Shown: piece after piece, positions 25,231 to 34,397 of the stretch | Position numbering within the stretch: the first letter of the stretch is position 1 | Layout: each line of letters begins with the position of its first letter | Origin: Nitrososphaerota archaeon | GTDB lineage: Archaea > Thermoproteota > Nitrososphaeria > Nitrososphaerales > Nitrosopumilaceae | DNA: 64,000 bases | Assembly (NCBI GenBank): GCA_016201435.1 | Contig: JACQCT010000007.1 | Span: 1 to 64,000, forward strand | Reading direction: 5' to 3' | The notes under the pieces: model-generated | Told to the model about the DNA's origin: nothing | Seen by the model: only the letters and a program-made list of their open reading frames with translations | Databases searched by the model: none | Translations under genes and position numbers: made by a program

Positions 25231-26370
25231 TCATTCTTGTTCTAAGAATTCTTTTACTGATTCACAAATATAATCAAGTTCTTCTTTTTTCAATCCCGGA
25301 TACATTGGTAGGGTAAGAGTTCTTTGTGAGATAGATTCTGTAACTGGCAACTTTGAATTTTTAGCATACCCAATATTTTTGTAAAAGGTTGTCAAGTGAA
25401 CAGGATCAAAAAATACTTTAGACATTATTCCTTTTGTAGAAAGAAAAGTCATTAGCTTGTTTCTAAAATCTGAATTTGGTAAGAGTATGGAATACATCTG
25501 ATACACGTGTCTACAACCTTGCATTTCAAGTGGTACTTTTACATTCTTTAGTTTACTTAAGCGTGAATTAAGATATCTTGCGTTCTTGCGACGTAAATTA
25601 ATGAGTTTTTCAATCTTTTCTAATTGTGATATAGCCAGAGCTGCAGTAATACTTGACATTCTCCAATTATACCCAATAGTCACATAATCTGGTTTGGTGA
25701 TTGATGAGAAGTAGTTTTGTTTATCCACACGTCCATGAGATCTTAGCAATTTTAATTTATCAAATAGCGATTTGGAATTAGTTGCTACTGCTCCTCCCTC
25801 GCCAGTTGTTACAATTTTGTTTCCAGCGAAGCTAAAGATAGACATCTCACCAAAAGTACCTGTCATTTTTTTTCCTATTCGCGCTCCTAATGATTCAGCG
25901 GCATCTTCGATTAGCCATATTTTATTTTGTTTTGATACTTCAGCTATTTCTTTTATTTTGCATGGCAAACCTGCATAATGAACAGGTAGTATACAACGAG
26001 TTTTCCTATCAACATTAGAACTAACAAGATGTGGGTCTAAACCACAAGTCTCTTCCTCAATATCAACGAATTTTGGAGTAGCGCCTACCATCAAAGCGCA
26101 ATTTGCGGTTGCTATAAAAGTGAATGACGGTAAAAGAATTTTATCACCATTTCTAATTTCTGCTGCCAGTAAAGAGGCATGTAGTGCAGAAGTACCAGAA
26201 TTGAATGCAAGACAATAATCTACCCCCACATAGTTTGCTAGTAATTTCTCAAATAATTCTATTTCAGGGCCAATTGCCCAATCCATTCCTCTTGTAATTA
26301 CCTTTGAAATGGCTCTAATATCATCTTTATCAACAAAAACTTTGTAGAGAGGTATTTTCCATTTCGTCAT
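25231..26370 (-). CDS. DegT/DnrJ/EryC1/StrS sugar aminotransferase (LegC/PseC-like)
   Basis: A 379-residue PLP enzyme of the sugar aminotransferase family. Visible are NSGTSALHASLLAAEI (phosphate-binding loop), LPVHYAGLP, ED-AAESLGA, and the PLP lysine in FSFAGNKIVTTGEGG, followed by GYNWRMSSITAALAISQ. It would aminate C4 of a UDP-4-keto-6-deoxy-HexNAc, the product of the dehydratase at 28313, as in legionaminic or pseudaminic acid synthesis. The gene is divergent from the nucleotidyltransferase at 26473 with about 100 bases between. Regiochemistry is inferred. Confidence 0.87.
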   Translation of the reverse strand: MTKWKIPLYKVFVDKDDIRAISKVITRGMDWAIGPEIELFEKLLANYVGVDYCLAFNSGTSALHASLLAAEIRNGDKILLPSFTFIATANCALMVGATPKFVDIEEETCGLDPHLVSSNVDRKTRCILPVHYAGLPCKIKEIAEVSKQNKIWLIEDAAESLGARIGKKMTGTFGEMSIFSFAGNKIVTTGEGGAVATNSKSLFDKLKLLRSHGRVDKQNYFSSITKPDYVTIGYNWRMSSITAALAISQLEKIEKLINLRRKNARYLNSRLSKLKNVKVPLEMQGCRHVYQMYSILLPNSDFRNKLMTFLSTKGIMSKVFFDPVHLTTFYKNIGYAKNSKLPVTESISQRTLTLPMYPGLKKEELDYICESVKEFLEQE

Positions 26371-26472
26371 TTCTTAATTATGAAAATTGATTTTACAATA
26401 TTAACCCTTAGAAATTAAAGAAGCACTGAATGGGTAAAAAAAGTTAATTATTATTAGAAAGCTATCAGAGAA

Positions 26473-27243
26473 ATGAATTGTACCGTTTTTCTAATTGTGA
26501 GAACATCTTCAACCCGTCTTCCAAAAAAAGCATTGCTAGAGATAAATCATCAACCATTAATCAAGATCTTAATTGACAGAATAAAGACAGCTAAAAAAGC
26601 TAGAGAGATTATTGTATGTACTACCACTCATAAATCAGATGATAAATTAGTAAAATTTCTTACGAATAACAATATCAAGGTATTCAGAGGAGATAGAAAA
26701 GATATTCTAAATAGACTCTACTTAGCTGCAAAAAAATACAAAGTCAAGCAATTTGTAGTAGTAGAAGGTGATGATGTTTTTTGTGAACCGATTCTGATTG
26801 ATGAAACATGTAAAAAATTATCTCAAACAAAGTACGATTTTTTGTATTGGAAGAATTTGCCATTTGGAGTTTCTCCACTCGGTATAAAAACGTCCAAATT
26901 GGAAATTCTAGTAAAAAGCAAAGCAACAAAAAATACGGAAACAGGTTGGGGAAGATTCATAGTAGAAAGTGAAGTTTTCAAGGTTGGACAAATTAGACCT
27001 CGTTTTAAGAAATGGATTCGGCCAGACATTAGACTTTCAGTTGATTATCCAGAAGACTTTCAGTTAGTGAAAATACTTTATCGAAAGCTACCACGGAAAT
27101 TTACGCTCACGGACTTGATCAAATTACTAGATAAAAATCCAGAATTGCAAAAGATTAACGAATCTGTTAAGTACAAATATGAACAAAATTTTACAAGGAA
27201 AATGACTAAAATTGCATTCAAAAGAAAGGTAAGAAGTAAATGA
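26473..27243 (+). CDS. SpsF/NeuA-like nucleotidyltransferase
   Basis: A 256-residue GT-A-like nucleotidyltransferase. The N-terminal VRTSSTRLPKKALLEI is the (A/V)RxxSxRLPxK loop of acylneuraminate and KDO cytidylyltransferases and of SpsF. VVEGDDVFCEP holds the catalytic Asp and RLSVDYPEDFQLV the second metal-binding acidic segment. It likely activates the nonulosonic acid as a CMP-sugar. SpsF-type proteins are less well characterised than NeuA, so donor and sugar are inferred from context. It overlaps the next gene by 4 bases. Confidence 0.8.
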   Translation: MNCTVFLIVRTSSTRLPKKALLEINHQPLIKILIDRIKTAKKAREIIVCTTTHKSDDKLVKFLTNNNIKVFRGDRKDILNRLYLAAKKYKVKQFVVVEGDDVFCEPILIDETCKKLSQTKYDFLYWKNLPFGVSPLGIKTSKLEILVKSKATKNTETGWGRFIVESEVFKVGQIRPRFKKWIRPDIRLSVDYPEDFQLVKILYRKLPRKFTLTDLIKLLDKNPELQKINESVKYKYEQNFTRKMTKIAFKRKVRSK

Positions 27244-28241
27244 AATTTCTGATTGTTGGTTTGGGCTCAATGGGAAAAAGGAGAATAAGAAATCTTAAAC
27301 AATTAGAACAAAATGACATTATTGGATTTGATACGAGGGAGGATAGATGTAACGAAGCACACGAAAAATATCAGATTCATACATTTACCGATATTGCAGA
27401 AGCAATAAAAGATAACCCTGATGCAATGGTAATTTCTACTCCTCCAGATCTGCATATGAGATATGCCAAGATTGCAATTGAAAACAACATTCACTTCTTT
27501 ACTGAAGCTAGTGTAATACAAGATGAAATGGAAGAAGTAATTCAACTTCTTGTAAAATCAAACATAATAGGGCTTCCATCATGTACTATGAGATATCATC
27601 CTATAGTGATTCAAGTTAACAGAATTTTAAAAACCAATAATATTGGAAAACCGCTTGCGATACTATATCATTCAGGACAATACCTTCCAGATTGGCATCC
27701 CTGGGAAGACTACAGAAAATTCTACGTATCAAAAAGGAAAACAGGAGCATGTAGAGAGATAGTTCCATTTGAGCTGACGTGGCTTGTTTCTACTTTTGGT
27801 AAAATTAATAGTGTAACAGCGAACAAATCTAAGGTTTCTAAATTAGAAGCAGATATTGATGATATCTACAATGTTTTATTGGAATTTAAAAATGGAGTTC
27901 AAGGAAATTTGACTGTAGATGTTATTGCAAGGTTTCCATATAGACAATTAAAAATACTTGGCGAAAATGGCGTAATCTTTGCAGACTGGTCAGAAAAAAT
28001 TGTGAGGTATTTTACCAAGGAAACAGGATGGGTCGATAAAAAAATTGATGATGGCATAATAGAAAAAAACTACATACATGGAGAAGGAATGTATATACAT
28101 GAAATGGAAACCTTCCTCAAATCAATCAAGAAAGAAATTCCACAACCTTACACATTTGAAGAGGATCTTAAAATTTTGAAGATATTAGAATATATGGAAA
28201 AGAGCAGTGATGATGGAACTAGACAAATTATTAACAATTAA
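27240..28241 (+). CDS. Gfo/Idh/MocA-family oxidoreductase
   Basis: A 333-residue NAD(P)-dependent oxidoreductase with the Rossmann loop IVGLGSMGKRRIRNL, the STPPDLHMRYAKIAIEN segment typical of the family, and a C-terminal beta-sheet domain. The usual EKP motif is altered to TEASVI. It would oxidise or reduce a hydroxyl or keto group on a sugar. Such genes recur next to NeuB/SpsF genes in surface-sugar clusters. Translation is coupled to the nucleotidyltransferase (4-base overlap). A hairpin follows the stop. Confidence 0.8.
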   Translation: MKFLIVGLGSMGKRRIRNLKQLEQNDIIGFDTREDRCNEAHEKYQIHTFTDIAEAIKDNPDAMVISTPPDLHMRYAKIAIENNIHFFTEASVIQDEMEEVIQLLVKSNIIGLPSCTMRYHPIVIQVNRILKTNNIGKPLAILYHSGQYLPDWHPWEDYRKFYVSKRKTGACREIVPFELTWLVSTFGKINSVTANKSKVSKLEADIDDIYNVLLEFKNGVQGNLTVDVIARFPYRQLKILGENGVIFADWSEKIVRYFTKETGWVDKKIDDGIIEKNYIHGEGMYIHEMETFLKSIKKEIPQPYTFEEDLKILKILEYMEKSSDDGTRQIINN

Positions 28242-28257
28242 CTAGTAACACTAGTTT
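28239..28257 (+). terminator. hairpin at the end of the Gfo/Idh gene
   Basis: TAACTAG and CTAGTTT form a short stem with loop TAACA, starting in the stop codon and followed by T-rich sequence (GTTTTAGAAATAGTTTTATC). It is likely a weak terminator or mRNA end. Confidence 0.3.
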
Positions 28258-28312
28258 ATGTTTTAGAAATAGTTTTATCTACTTAGAGCACTTGATGAAT
28301 GACAAATAGCAC

Positions 28313-29332
28313 ATGATTGCATTAGAAAAAAGCGTGAAAAACGAATTCAAGGACAAAACCATTCTGGTAACTGGTGGTACTGGTTCTATTGGAGTTGGTC
28401 TAATTGAGGAATTAATTAAATGTAAACCACGTTCCATTAGAATTTTTTCAAATGATGAAAATTCCATTTTTGAAACAAAAAGAATTGTGAGTAACGATCC
28501 TATATTCACTTTTATGGTGGGGGATGTACGAGACAGAGATAGATTAAATCTTGCCATAAGAAATGTAGACATTGTATTTCATGCGGCAGCTATGAAGCAT
28601 GTAGACATCTGTGAACAAAACCCCTTTGATGCAGTAAAAACAAATGTAGTTGGAACAAGCAATATTCTAGAAGCCTCGCTTTTGGAAGATGTTTCCAAGT
28701 TTATTTTCATAAGTACGGATAAAGCAACCAATCCAACAAGTACTCTTGGAGCTAGCAAGATGTTAGCAGAAAGACTTACAATTAAAGCTAGTTCCTACAG
28801 AGGGAAAGGAAAAACCATATTTGCCATTGTACGTTTTGGCAATGTAATAGGTTCTAGAGGTTCTGTATTTCAGATATTTCTTGATCAAATTAGGAAGGGA
28901 ATTCCTCTTACTGTAACTGACAAAAAAATGACTCGTTACATAATGTCAATACACGAAGCTGCATCTCTTATTTTAAAAGTAACTCATATTGCTAAAGATG
29001 GAGAGGTATTCATATTGAAAATGCCTTCTGTTAGAATAGAAGATCTTGCAAAAGGCATGATTAGTGTTTATGGCAAAAGATTTCCAATTGAAAAGAAAAA
29101 TCTTCCACCTATTAAAATTTCTACTGCAAGGGAAGGAGAAAGATTTAACGAATTTTTAATCACTCCGGATGAAATTCCATACTGTCATGACGTTGAGAGC
29201 ATGTATAAAATCTCAAAGGAGGCCATTAAGAAAAAAATTCCAATGACACAATTTAGTTCGGAAACTGCAACAAGAATTTCACAAGAAAAACTCTATCAAA
29301 TTATTAATGAACTGCTCGACGAATTTTCATGA
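28313..29332 (+). CDS. UDP-HexNAc 4,6-dehydratase (LegB/PseB/CapD-like SDR)
   Basis: A 339-residue extended SDR of the polysaccharide-synthesis (FlaA1/CapD) group. TILVTGGTGSIGVGL binds NAD(P). HAAAMKHVDICEQNP and ISTDKATNPTSTLGASK are signatures of UDP-GlcNAc 4,6-dehydratases, where Met or Leu takes the place of Tyr before the GASK Lys. RFGNVIGSRGSV is also conserved. It would produce the 4-keto-6-deoxy sugar used by the DegT aminotransferase and so start the nonulosonate route. The gene stands alone on the + strand, 71 bases after the Gfo/Idh gene. Confidence 0.86.
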   Translation: MIALEKSVKNEFKDKTILVTGGTGSIGVGLIEELIKCKPRSIRIFSNDENSIFETKRIVSNDPIFTFMVGDVRDRDRLNLAIRNVDIVFHAAAMKHVDICEQNPFDAVKTNVVGTSNILEASLLEDVSKFIFISTDKATNPTSTLGASKMLAERLTIKASSYRGKGKTIFAIVRFGNVIGSRGSVFQIFLDQIRKGIPLTVTDKKMTRYIMSIHEAASLILKVTHIAKDGEVFILKMPSVRIEDLAKGMISVYGKRFPIEKKNLPPIKISTAREGERFNEFLITPDEIPYCHDVESMYKISKEAIKKKIPMTQFSSETATRISQEKLYQIINELLDEFS

Positions 29333-29422
29333 TATAGATATAATGACTGATCAATTAATATTGCAGATCATGTTTTATTAATTTGTAAAATCTTATTTCT
29401 AGATTAAATAATCTTTTGTTGT

Positions 29423-30742
29423 TTATTTAGTAGGATTGGCTTTTTCTGATGGCTTGATAACAGTATATACGGGTTTTATCGGATTACCCTTCAGATAGGA
29501 TTCAAAGTTATTTTCATTTATAGCTTTTTTTATAATTAAAATTGCATCGGCAAAAGAGTCAATAGTTTTCTTAATATCTTCTTGATCGTGTGAGAATGAA
29601 ATGTATTCTACTCCAGGATGCATAAAAATTCCTCTTTTTACCATCTCTTGAATAAGAAGACTTTTCATCAAAATTGAATCATTTCCATTTGTATCTTTAC
29701 AAACTAAACGCATTCTTACCGGATAGCCTGTTAACGCTATCTCCAATGCTTGTTCTTTTGCAATGTTATTGAATTCGTCAATAAGCATATTCCCATTTTC
29801 CCACATTTTCTTTATCACTGGTTTTTCTTTAAATTCAGTAATAGTAGCATGTGATGCTGCAAGTGATAGAGTCTCACCAGCATAAGTAGTAGAAAAGAAG
29901 ACGTCATCGAATATCTTCATGTATTCAGTTTTTCCTACTACTGCTGATAATGGCATTCCATTGGCCATTCCCTTACCTAAAACTGTGATATCTGGTTCAA
30001 CTCCAAAATATTCTTGTGCACCCCCATTTGCCAATCTAAATCCCGTAACAATTTCATCAAAAATTAAGATAGTATCATTCTGTTTTGTTATCTTTTTTAC
30101 TTTTTGAAGAAAAGAATTCGTTGGTTTTTCAAATATTGTCGGTTCCATGAATACACACGCAATTTCATTTGGATTCTTTTCAAAAATATATTCAAGGCCA
30201 TCTATGTCATTGTAATCAAATGTATAGATCAAATCCCTATTGAACTCAGGTACTCCTTGATTCCTACTAATTATTGCAGCATACCAATCGTGCCAAACTC
30301 CACCTGAACCACAATAAGCAATTTTATCTCTTTTTGTTATTGCTCGAGCACCCCTCACAGCTCCGGTCGCAGCACCAGACCCTGTTTTAGAGAATTTCAC
30401 CATTTCAGAACATGGAATAATCTCGCATAGTAATTCAGATAAATCAATTTCTAACTTATGTGGCAGTGAGAAAATAATACCTTTTTTCAATTGTTTCTTT
30501 ATTGCGATATCCACCTTTTCGTATGCATGCCCCAGAATGACAGGACCTAATCCGCAAAGATAGTCAATGTATTCATTTCCGTCAACATCCGTGAAATGAG
30601 AACCTTTGGCACTGGCAGCATAGACTGGAAAAGCACCTTCAACGAAAGTGTATGCAGCTCTGCTGAAGGTTTGTGTTAATGAAGGAATTAATTTTCGAGA
30701 TTTCTCAAGAAGTTCAAATGATTTTTTAAGACCTCGCGACAT
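29423..30742 (-). CDS. class III PLP aminotransferase, glutamate-1-semialdehyde aminomutase-like
   Basis: A 439-residue enzyme of the HemL-like branch: GLGPVILGHAYEKV, SKTGSGAATGAVRGARAIT, FDEIVTGFRLANGG, and the PLP lysine in VLGKGMANGMPLSAVVG. True HemL works in heme synthesis, but the glycan setting and the NGM-P loop point to a paralogue acting on a sugar or a small amino compound. Such paralogues are frequent in legionaminate and other surface-sugar clusters. It is single on the - strand and divergent from the large transferase at 30871. Confidence 0.8.
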   Translation of the reverse strand: MSRGLKKSFELLEKSRKLIPSLTQTFSRAAYTFVEGAFPVYAASAKGSHFTDVDGNEYIDYLCGLGPVILGHAYEKVDIAIKKQLKKGIIFSLPHKLEIDLSELLCEIIPCSEMVKFSKTGSGAATGAVRGARAITKRDKIAYCGSGGVWHDWYAAIISRNQGVPEFNRDLIYTFDYNDIDGLEYIFEKNPNEIACVFMEPTIFEKPTNSFLQKVKKITKQNDTILIFDEIVTGFRLANGGAQEYFGVEPDITVLGKGMANGMPLSAVVGKTEYMKIFDDVFFSTTYAGETLSLAASHATITEFKEKPVIKKMWENGNMLIDEFNNIAKEQALEIALTGYPVRMRLVCKDTNGNDSILMKSLLIQEMVKRGIFMHPGVEYISFSHDQEDIKKTIDSFADAILIIKKAINENNFESYLKGNPIKPVYTVIKPSEKANPTK

Positions 30743-30870
30743 CAGATATTGTTTTGTTACTCTGCTATAAATTCTATAATATCAACTCGTTATCCTATAA
30801 TCATAAGCGAAAATTACCTAAAGATAACATATCCTTTTAAATTGATAATAACTTCGTTTTCTAATATAAT

Positions 30871-32742
30871 ATGTCACAAACATTAATTGTCATAGAAGGT
30901 GATAATGATGTACAGACACTTAAAAGCGAATTATCGAATAAAGAAGTTAAAATAATAACTTTTGATTTTCTCTCACATAAATCCCTAAAAAACATGGGAA
31001 TTTCACATGCTCTAGTGGAAGATTATTTTAGTGCAGAAGATCAAGAAATAATGGACGGAAAAGCAGTAGAGTTAACCACCACATGGTATAAAGATAACGA
31101 GATAAGTAAATTTCTGCAATACGATAGTTTCAACATAGGAAAGCTTCTTGAAACAGAATTTATATATTATTTTTTTCAACATATCAAAAGAGTATTCGGA
31201 ATACTAAGAGTAATTGAGAAAGAACATCCTAGTAAAATAATATGCTCTTTTTTAGGCGGGTCGGTAGAAACAATGTGTAAAGATCCAAGCGTCAAGATCA
31301 TAAAATATCAAACCAAAGAATCTCTTTCATTATATTATGATAGAATAGAAATTCCAATAAATATTAGAGGTAGAATATTTGCTGTAAAAATCTCTCGAAA
31401 AAATTTTTTTGCTCTCAAAAAAATATTGGAGAAAATTATAGACATATTCTTTAATGTGAAAGCTAAACCTAGTGAACTAAAGAATAAAAAGTCTATTTTA
31501 TTATTAGAATTTAATCCTATTTCATATCATGATTTACTAATATCTCTTTCAAATGCAGAACAGAGCATGATATTGTTAAATCAACGTAGACCGGCAACAT
31601 GGAATTTCAAAAGTCTTAATATTCTTAAAAAATCAAACTGCAAAGTTATACAATTAGAAGATTTTTCAGATTCAAATATACTTAAAAAAATTTCAACCAC
31701 ACAGAATGAATTAAAAATAAGTATGAATTTTCTTTTCTTAAAGAACAATCTCTTCGAAAGGATCTTCTCTATCAACGGACAGCCTTTTTGGGAATCAATT
31801 AAAGAGAGCTTTACACAGATTATCATAGATAGATTTACAGAAGCTGTGAAACGATTCATCTTAGTTGAAACTTTATTTGAAAATGTAGATGTTAGTTGCA
31901 TTCTTGAATGGGCACATGTACCATTAGAAGAACAAACAACTATTCTGGCAGCAAATAAAAGAAAAATACCTAGTATTTTTCTGCAGCATGGATTGAATCT
32001 ACTAAATAGCAAATTTGAAAAATACATAACAATATTCCCCATCTTACCTTCAAATGATTCAAAAGAAGCAGTGTGGGGAAATATAATGCAAAAATTTATT
32101 CTAGGACACGGTATTTCACATGATAAAATAACAATAACCGGAAGTCCTAGACATGATCCCTTTTTTACTCATAAAAAGTCAAAAGATAACAAAAATAATG
32201 TATTGATTGCATCAAATTTGTTATCTGCTATTAACTATAGTGGTAATGATACCCATGCATATGAGTTATTTGATACATATCTAAGAAAAATATGTGAAAT
32301 CATAAAAAAGGATCCAAGTAAGAAAATAATAGTCAAATTACATCCTGCACGACCATATTACGATATAACACCAATTATTCATGAAATAGATCCAACCATA
32401 CCAATATACCGAGATGAAGATATCCGTATTTTAATAGAGGATTGTGATGTTGTGATCTCAATGAATTATTCGACTATCATACTGGATGCGATGATTTTGA
32501 AAAAGCCAACCATGGTGATTTTACCAGAAGATCAGAATTATGAGAAAGAAATTCCAATTATTCGTAAAGCTACCTTACCCATCTCTAAAACAGAGGAATT
32601 AGAATCATCACTTAATGATCTTTTGTACAATGAAACTGTCCGTAGAGATTTAATAAGTAAAGGTAATGAATTTGTCAACGATTACATGTCAAATCAAGGA
32701 ACATCTTCAGAACATCTTGCAAACATATTGAAGAAGTATTAA
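30871..32742 (+). CDS. large GT-B-like transferase, capsule/polysialyl- or glycerophospho-transferase type
   Basis: A 623-residue cytosolic protein. The C-terminal half has the pattern of GT-B transferases of the CDP-glycerophosphotransferase, KpsS and polysialyltransferase groups: FLQHGLNLL, TGSPRHDPF, IIVKLHPARP, and a donor-site loop MNYSTIILDAMILKKPT. The N-terminal 330 residues are poorly recognisable but have a few strand-loop patterns like a second Rossmann domain. It probably transfers a CMP- or CDP-activated unit, possibly the nonulosonic acid. A TATA-like element (CTTTTAAATT) lies about 33 bases upstream of the ATG. Activity is inferred. Confidence 0.6.
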   Translation: MSQTLIVIEGDNDVQTLKSELSNKEVKIITFDFLSHKSLKNMGISHALVEDYFSAEDQEIMDGKAVELTTTWYKDNEISKFLQYDSFNIGKLLETEFIYYFFQHIKRVFGILRVIEKEHPSKIICSFLGGSVETMCKDPSVKIIKYQTKESLSLYYDRIEIPINIRGRIFAVKISRKNFFALKKILEKIIDIFFNVKAKPSELKNKKSILLLEFNPISYHDLLISLSNAEQSMILLNQRRPATWNFKSLNILKKSNCKVIQLEDFSDSNILKKISTTQNELKISMNFLFLKNNLFERIFSINGQPFWESIKESFTQIIIDRFTEAVKRFILVETLFENVDVSCILEWAHVPLEEQTTILAANKRKIPSIFLQHGLNLLNSKFEKYITIFPILPSNDSKEAVWGNIMQKFILGHGISHDKITITGSPRHDPFFTHKKSKDNKNNVLIASNLLSAINYSGNDTHAYELFDTYLRKICEIIKKDPSKKIIVKLHPARPYYDITPIIHEIDPTIPIYRDEDIRILIEDCDVVISMNYSTIILDAMILKKPTMVILPEDQNYEKEIPIIRKATLPISKTEELESSLNDLLYNETVRRDLISKGNEFVNDYMSNQGTSSEHLANILKKY

Positions 32743-32774
32743 TTTTATAGCATGTGAATTTTTTCTTTTGCAGA

Positions 32775-33242
32775 TCAGAACACTGAGCATTTTTTCTTCC
32801 ACTTTTCCCAATCATAGTCATCAAAAGAAACATTAATCATCTCATTATCATTTGGCCTCCAAGCAATACTTGCAAGGGCTAAAACAGATGAGATTTGATT
32901 CGACAAGTTAATGTGTGCTGATGGATAGTTTTTTGGTATTTGAACCAGTACTGGATCTTCCTCACTTGATTCTATTTCATGAAATTTTCCTTCTAGATCT
33001 TTTACAACAAAAACTACCTTTCCCTTTATACAAACAAAATAGCTATCCCTTTTGGTATGCAGATGAGGGCCTTTTATTTCGCTGGGATTCACAGAGGAAA
33101 CATATACCATTTTTGGTTCATTAGCAAGTATTTTGTCCCAATCTCTCCATATTACAGTTAATGAACCGTTAATGTGATGATCTTTCACATCTTTTGTCTG
33201 GTGCATTTCTAATTTTATGGCCCTGATCTCATTGTTTCCCAT
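32775..33242 (-). CDS. RmlC-like cupin, sugar 3,4-ketoisomerase or 3,5-epimerase type
   Basis: A 155-residue single-domain cupin. The metal/substrate motif KGPHLHTKRDSYFVCIKGKV (HxH..., then Gly-rich strand) and the second half with PSAHIN resemble RmlC/WxcM/FdtA sugar epimerases and isomerases. In this group the His and Tyr residues act on dTDP-4-keto sugars. Placed beside RmlB- and RmlA-type genes it could epimerise or isomerise the 4-keto-6-deoxy glucose intermediate. Exact reaction unclear. It is divergent from the RmlB gene by about 145 bases. Confidence 0.68.
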   Translation of the reverse strand: MGNNEIRAIKLEMHQTKDVKDHHINGSLTVIWRDWDKILANEPKMVYVSSVNPSEIKGPHLHTKRDSYFVCIKGKVVFVVKDLEGKFHEIESSEEDPVLVQIPKNYPSAHINLSNQISSVLALASIAWRPNDNEMINVSFDDYDWEKWKKKCSVF

Positions 33243-33387
33243 TTGTGTGGTTTTAAACTTGGACTTATTAAAAGAATATTGATCATATTTGATGATGTGA
33301 GAGACTTTAATTTGTCTGGAAAAATAATATTAAATACAAACATTCTCGTCATACTTATACGCCACATAAATCAAGATAGGTAAAGAA

Positions 33388-34377
33388 ATGAGACTTTTAG
33401 TGACTGGAGGATTAGGATTCATTGGGAGTAATTTCATTTTACATGTTAATGAAAAACATCCAGATTTTAGAATAACAAATATTGATGCAGAGCTACCAGG
33501 TTCCAACAAAAAAAATCTTTCAAGCTTGCAAGACAGTAATCATTACAAGTATGTAAAAGGAAACATCACTAACAAAAAATTAGTTGATAAGCTTGTTTCT
33601 GGATCCGATGTAGTCATTAATTTTGCTGCCGAATCTCATGTTGATAGGAGTATAGCAGATCCTAGACCGTTTGTGGATTCCAACATTGTTGGTGTGTATA
33701 CAGTTTTAGAAGCAGTTAGAAAATACAAGAAGAAATTCATCCAAATATCTACAGACGAGGTCTTTGGTAGTCTAAAGAAAGGCAGTGCTAGTGAAAAATA
33801 TCTATTGAATCCCTCCAGTCCATATGCCGCTTCAAAGGCTTCTGCAGAATTGTTAGTACAATCTTACATAATCACTTATGGTTGCAATGCCATCACTACT
33901 AGGTGCACCAATAATTATGGTCCCAGACAATCTCCTGAAAAACTAATTCCAAAGACCATAATTCTTGCTCAAAAGAATAAGCAAATACCAATTTACGGAA
34001 CAGGAAAAAACATAAGAGATTGGATATATGTTTTGGACCATTGTGATGCCATTTTAAAGATACTTTTCCATGGCAAAAGCGGCGCGTCATATAACATATC
34101 AGCAGCAAATGAAATTGATAATCTGACAATTGTTAGAAAAATCCTAAAGATTATGGGAAAACCTTTGGACCTAATTCACTTTACAAAAGATAGGCCCGGA
34201 CATGATTTCCGGTATAGTTTGAATTCTAGAAAAATAAGAGGGGAACTATGTTGGAAGCCCAAATATAATTTTGAAAAGGGTCTTGAACGTACAATAAATT
34301 GGTACATTGAAAACAAGAAGTGGTGGGCAGACACACCTTCTTCCATTTTGAGTGCGTATAATTGGAAAACTAGATAA
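33388..34377 (+). CDS. rfbB: dTDP-glucose 4,6-dehydratase (RmlB)
   Basis: A 329-residue extended SDR. TGGLGFIGSNFI binds NAD, FAAESHVDRSIADP and STDEVFGS are RmlB hallmarks (Asp-Glu pair for dehydration), and YAASKASAE holds the catalytic Tyr and Lys. RPGHDFRYSLNSRKI near the C-terminus is also diagnostic. It forms dTDP-4-keto-6-deoxyglucose. The RmlA-type gene follows after 20 bases, making a two-gene operon. No RmlD gene is seen in the window, so the product may be an amino- or other deoxysugar rather than rhamnose. Confidence 0.92.
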   Translation: MRLLVTGGLGFIGSNFILHVNEKHPDFRITNIDAELPGSNKKNLSSLQDSNHYKYVKGNITNKKLVDKLVSGSDVVINFAAESHVDRSIADPRPFVDSNIVGVYTVLEAVRKYKKKFIQISTDEVFGSLKKGSASEKYLLNPSSPYAASKASAELLVQSYIITYGCNAITTRCTNNYGPRQSPEKLIPKTIILAQKNKQIPIYGTGKNIRDWIYVLDHCDAILKILFHGKSGASYNISAANEIDNLTIVRKILKIMGKPLDLIHFTKDRPGHDFRYSLNSRKIRGELCWKPKYNFEKGLERTINWYIENKKWWADTPSSILSAYNWKTR

Positions 34378-34397
34378 ATTAACTGGTGTAAATCATC

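Noticed and set aside
28298-28310. TGATGA C-box-like element suggesting a C/D box sRNA
   Set aside because: No matching CTGA D box at a proper distance; a chance match in AT-rich sequence.
31581-32042. 153-aa - strand ORF inside the large transferase
   Set aside because: Opposite strand of a well-patterned gene; composition (Phe/Ser/Ile-rich) is that of a shadow.
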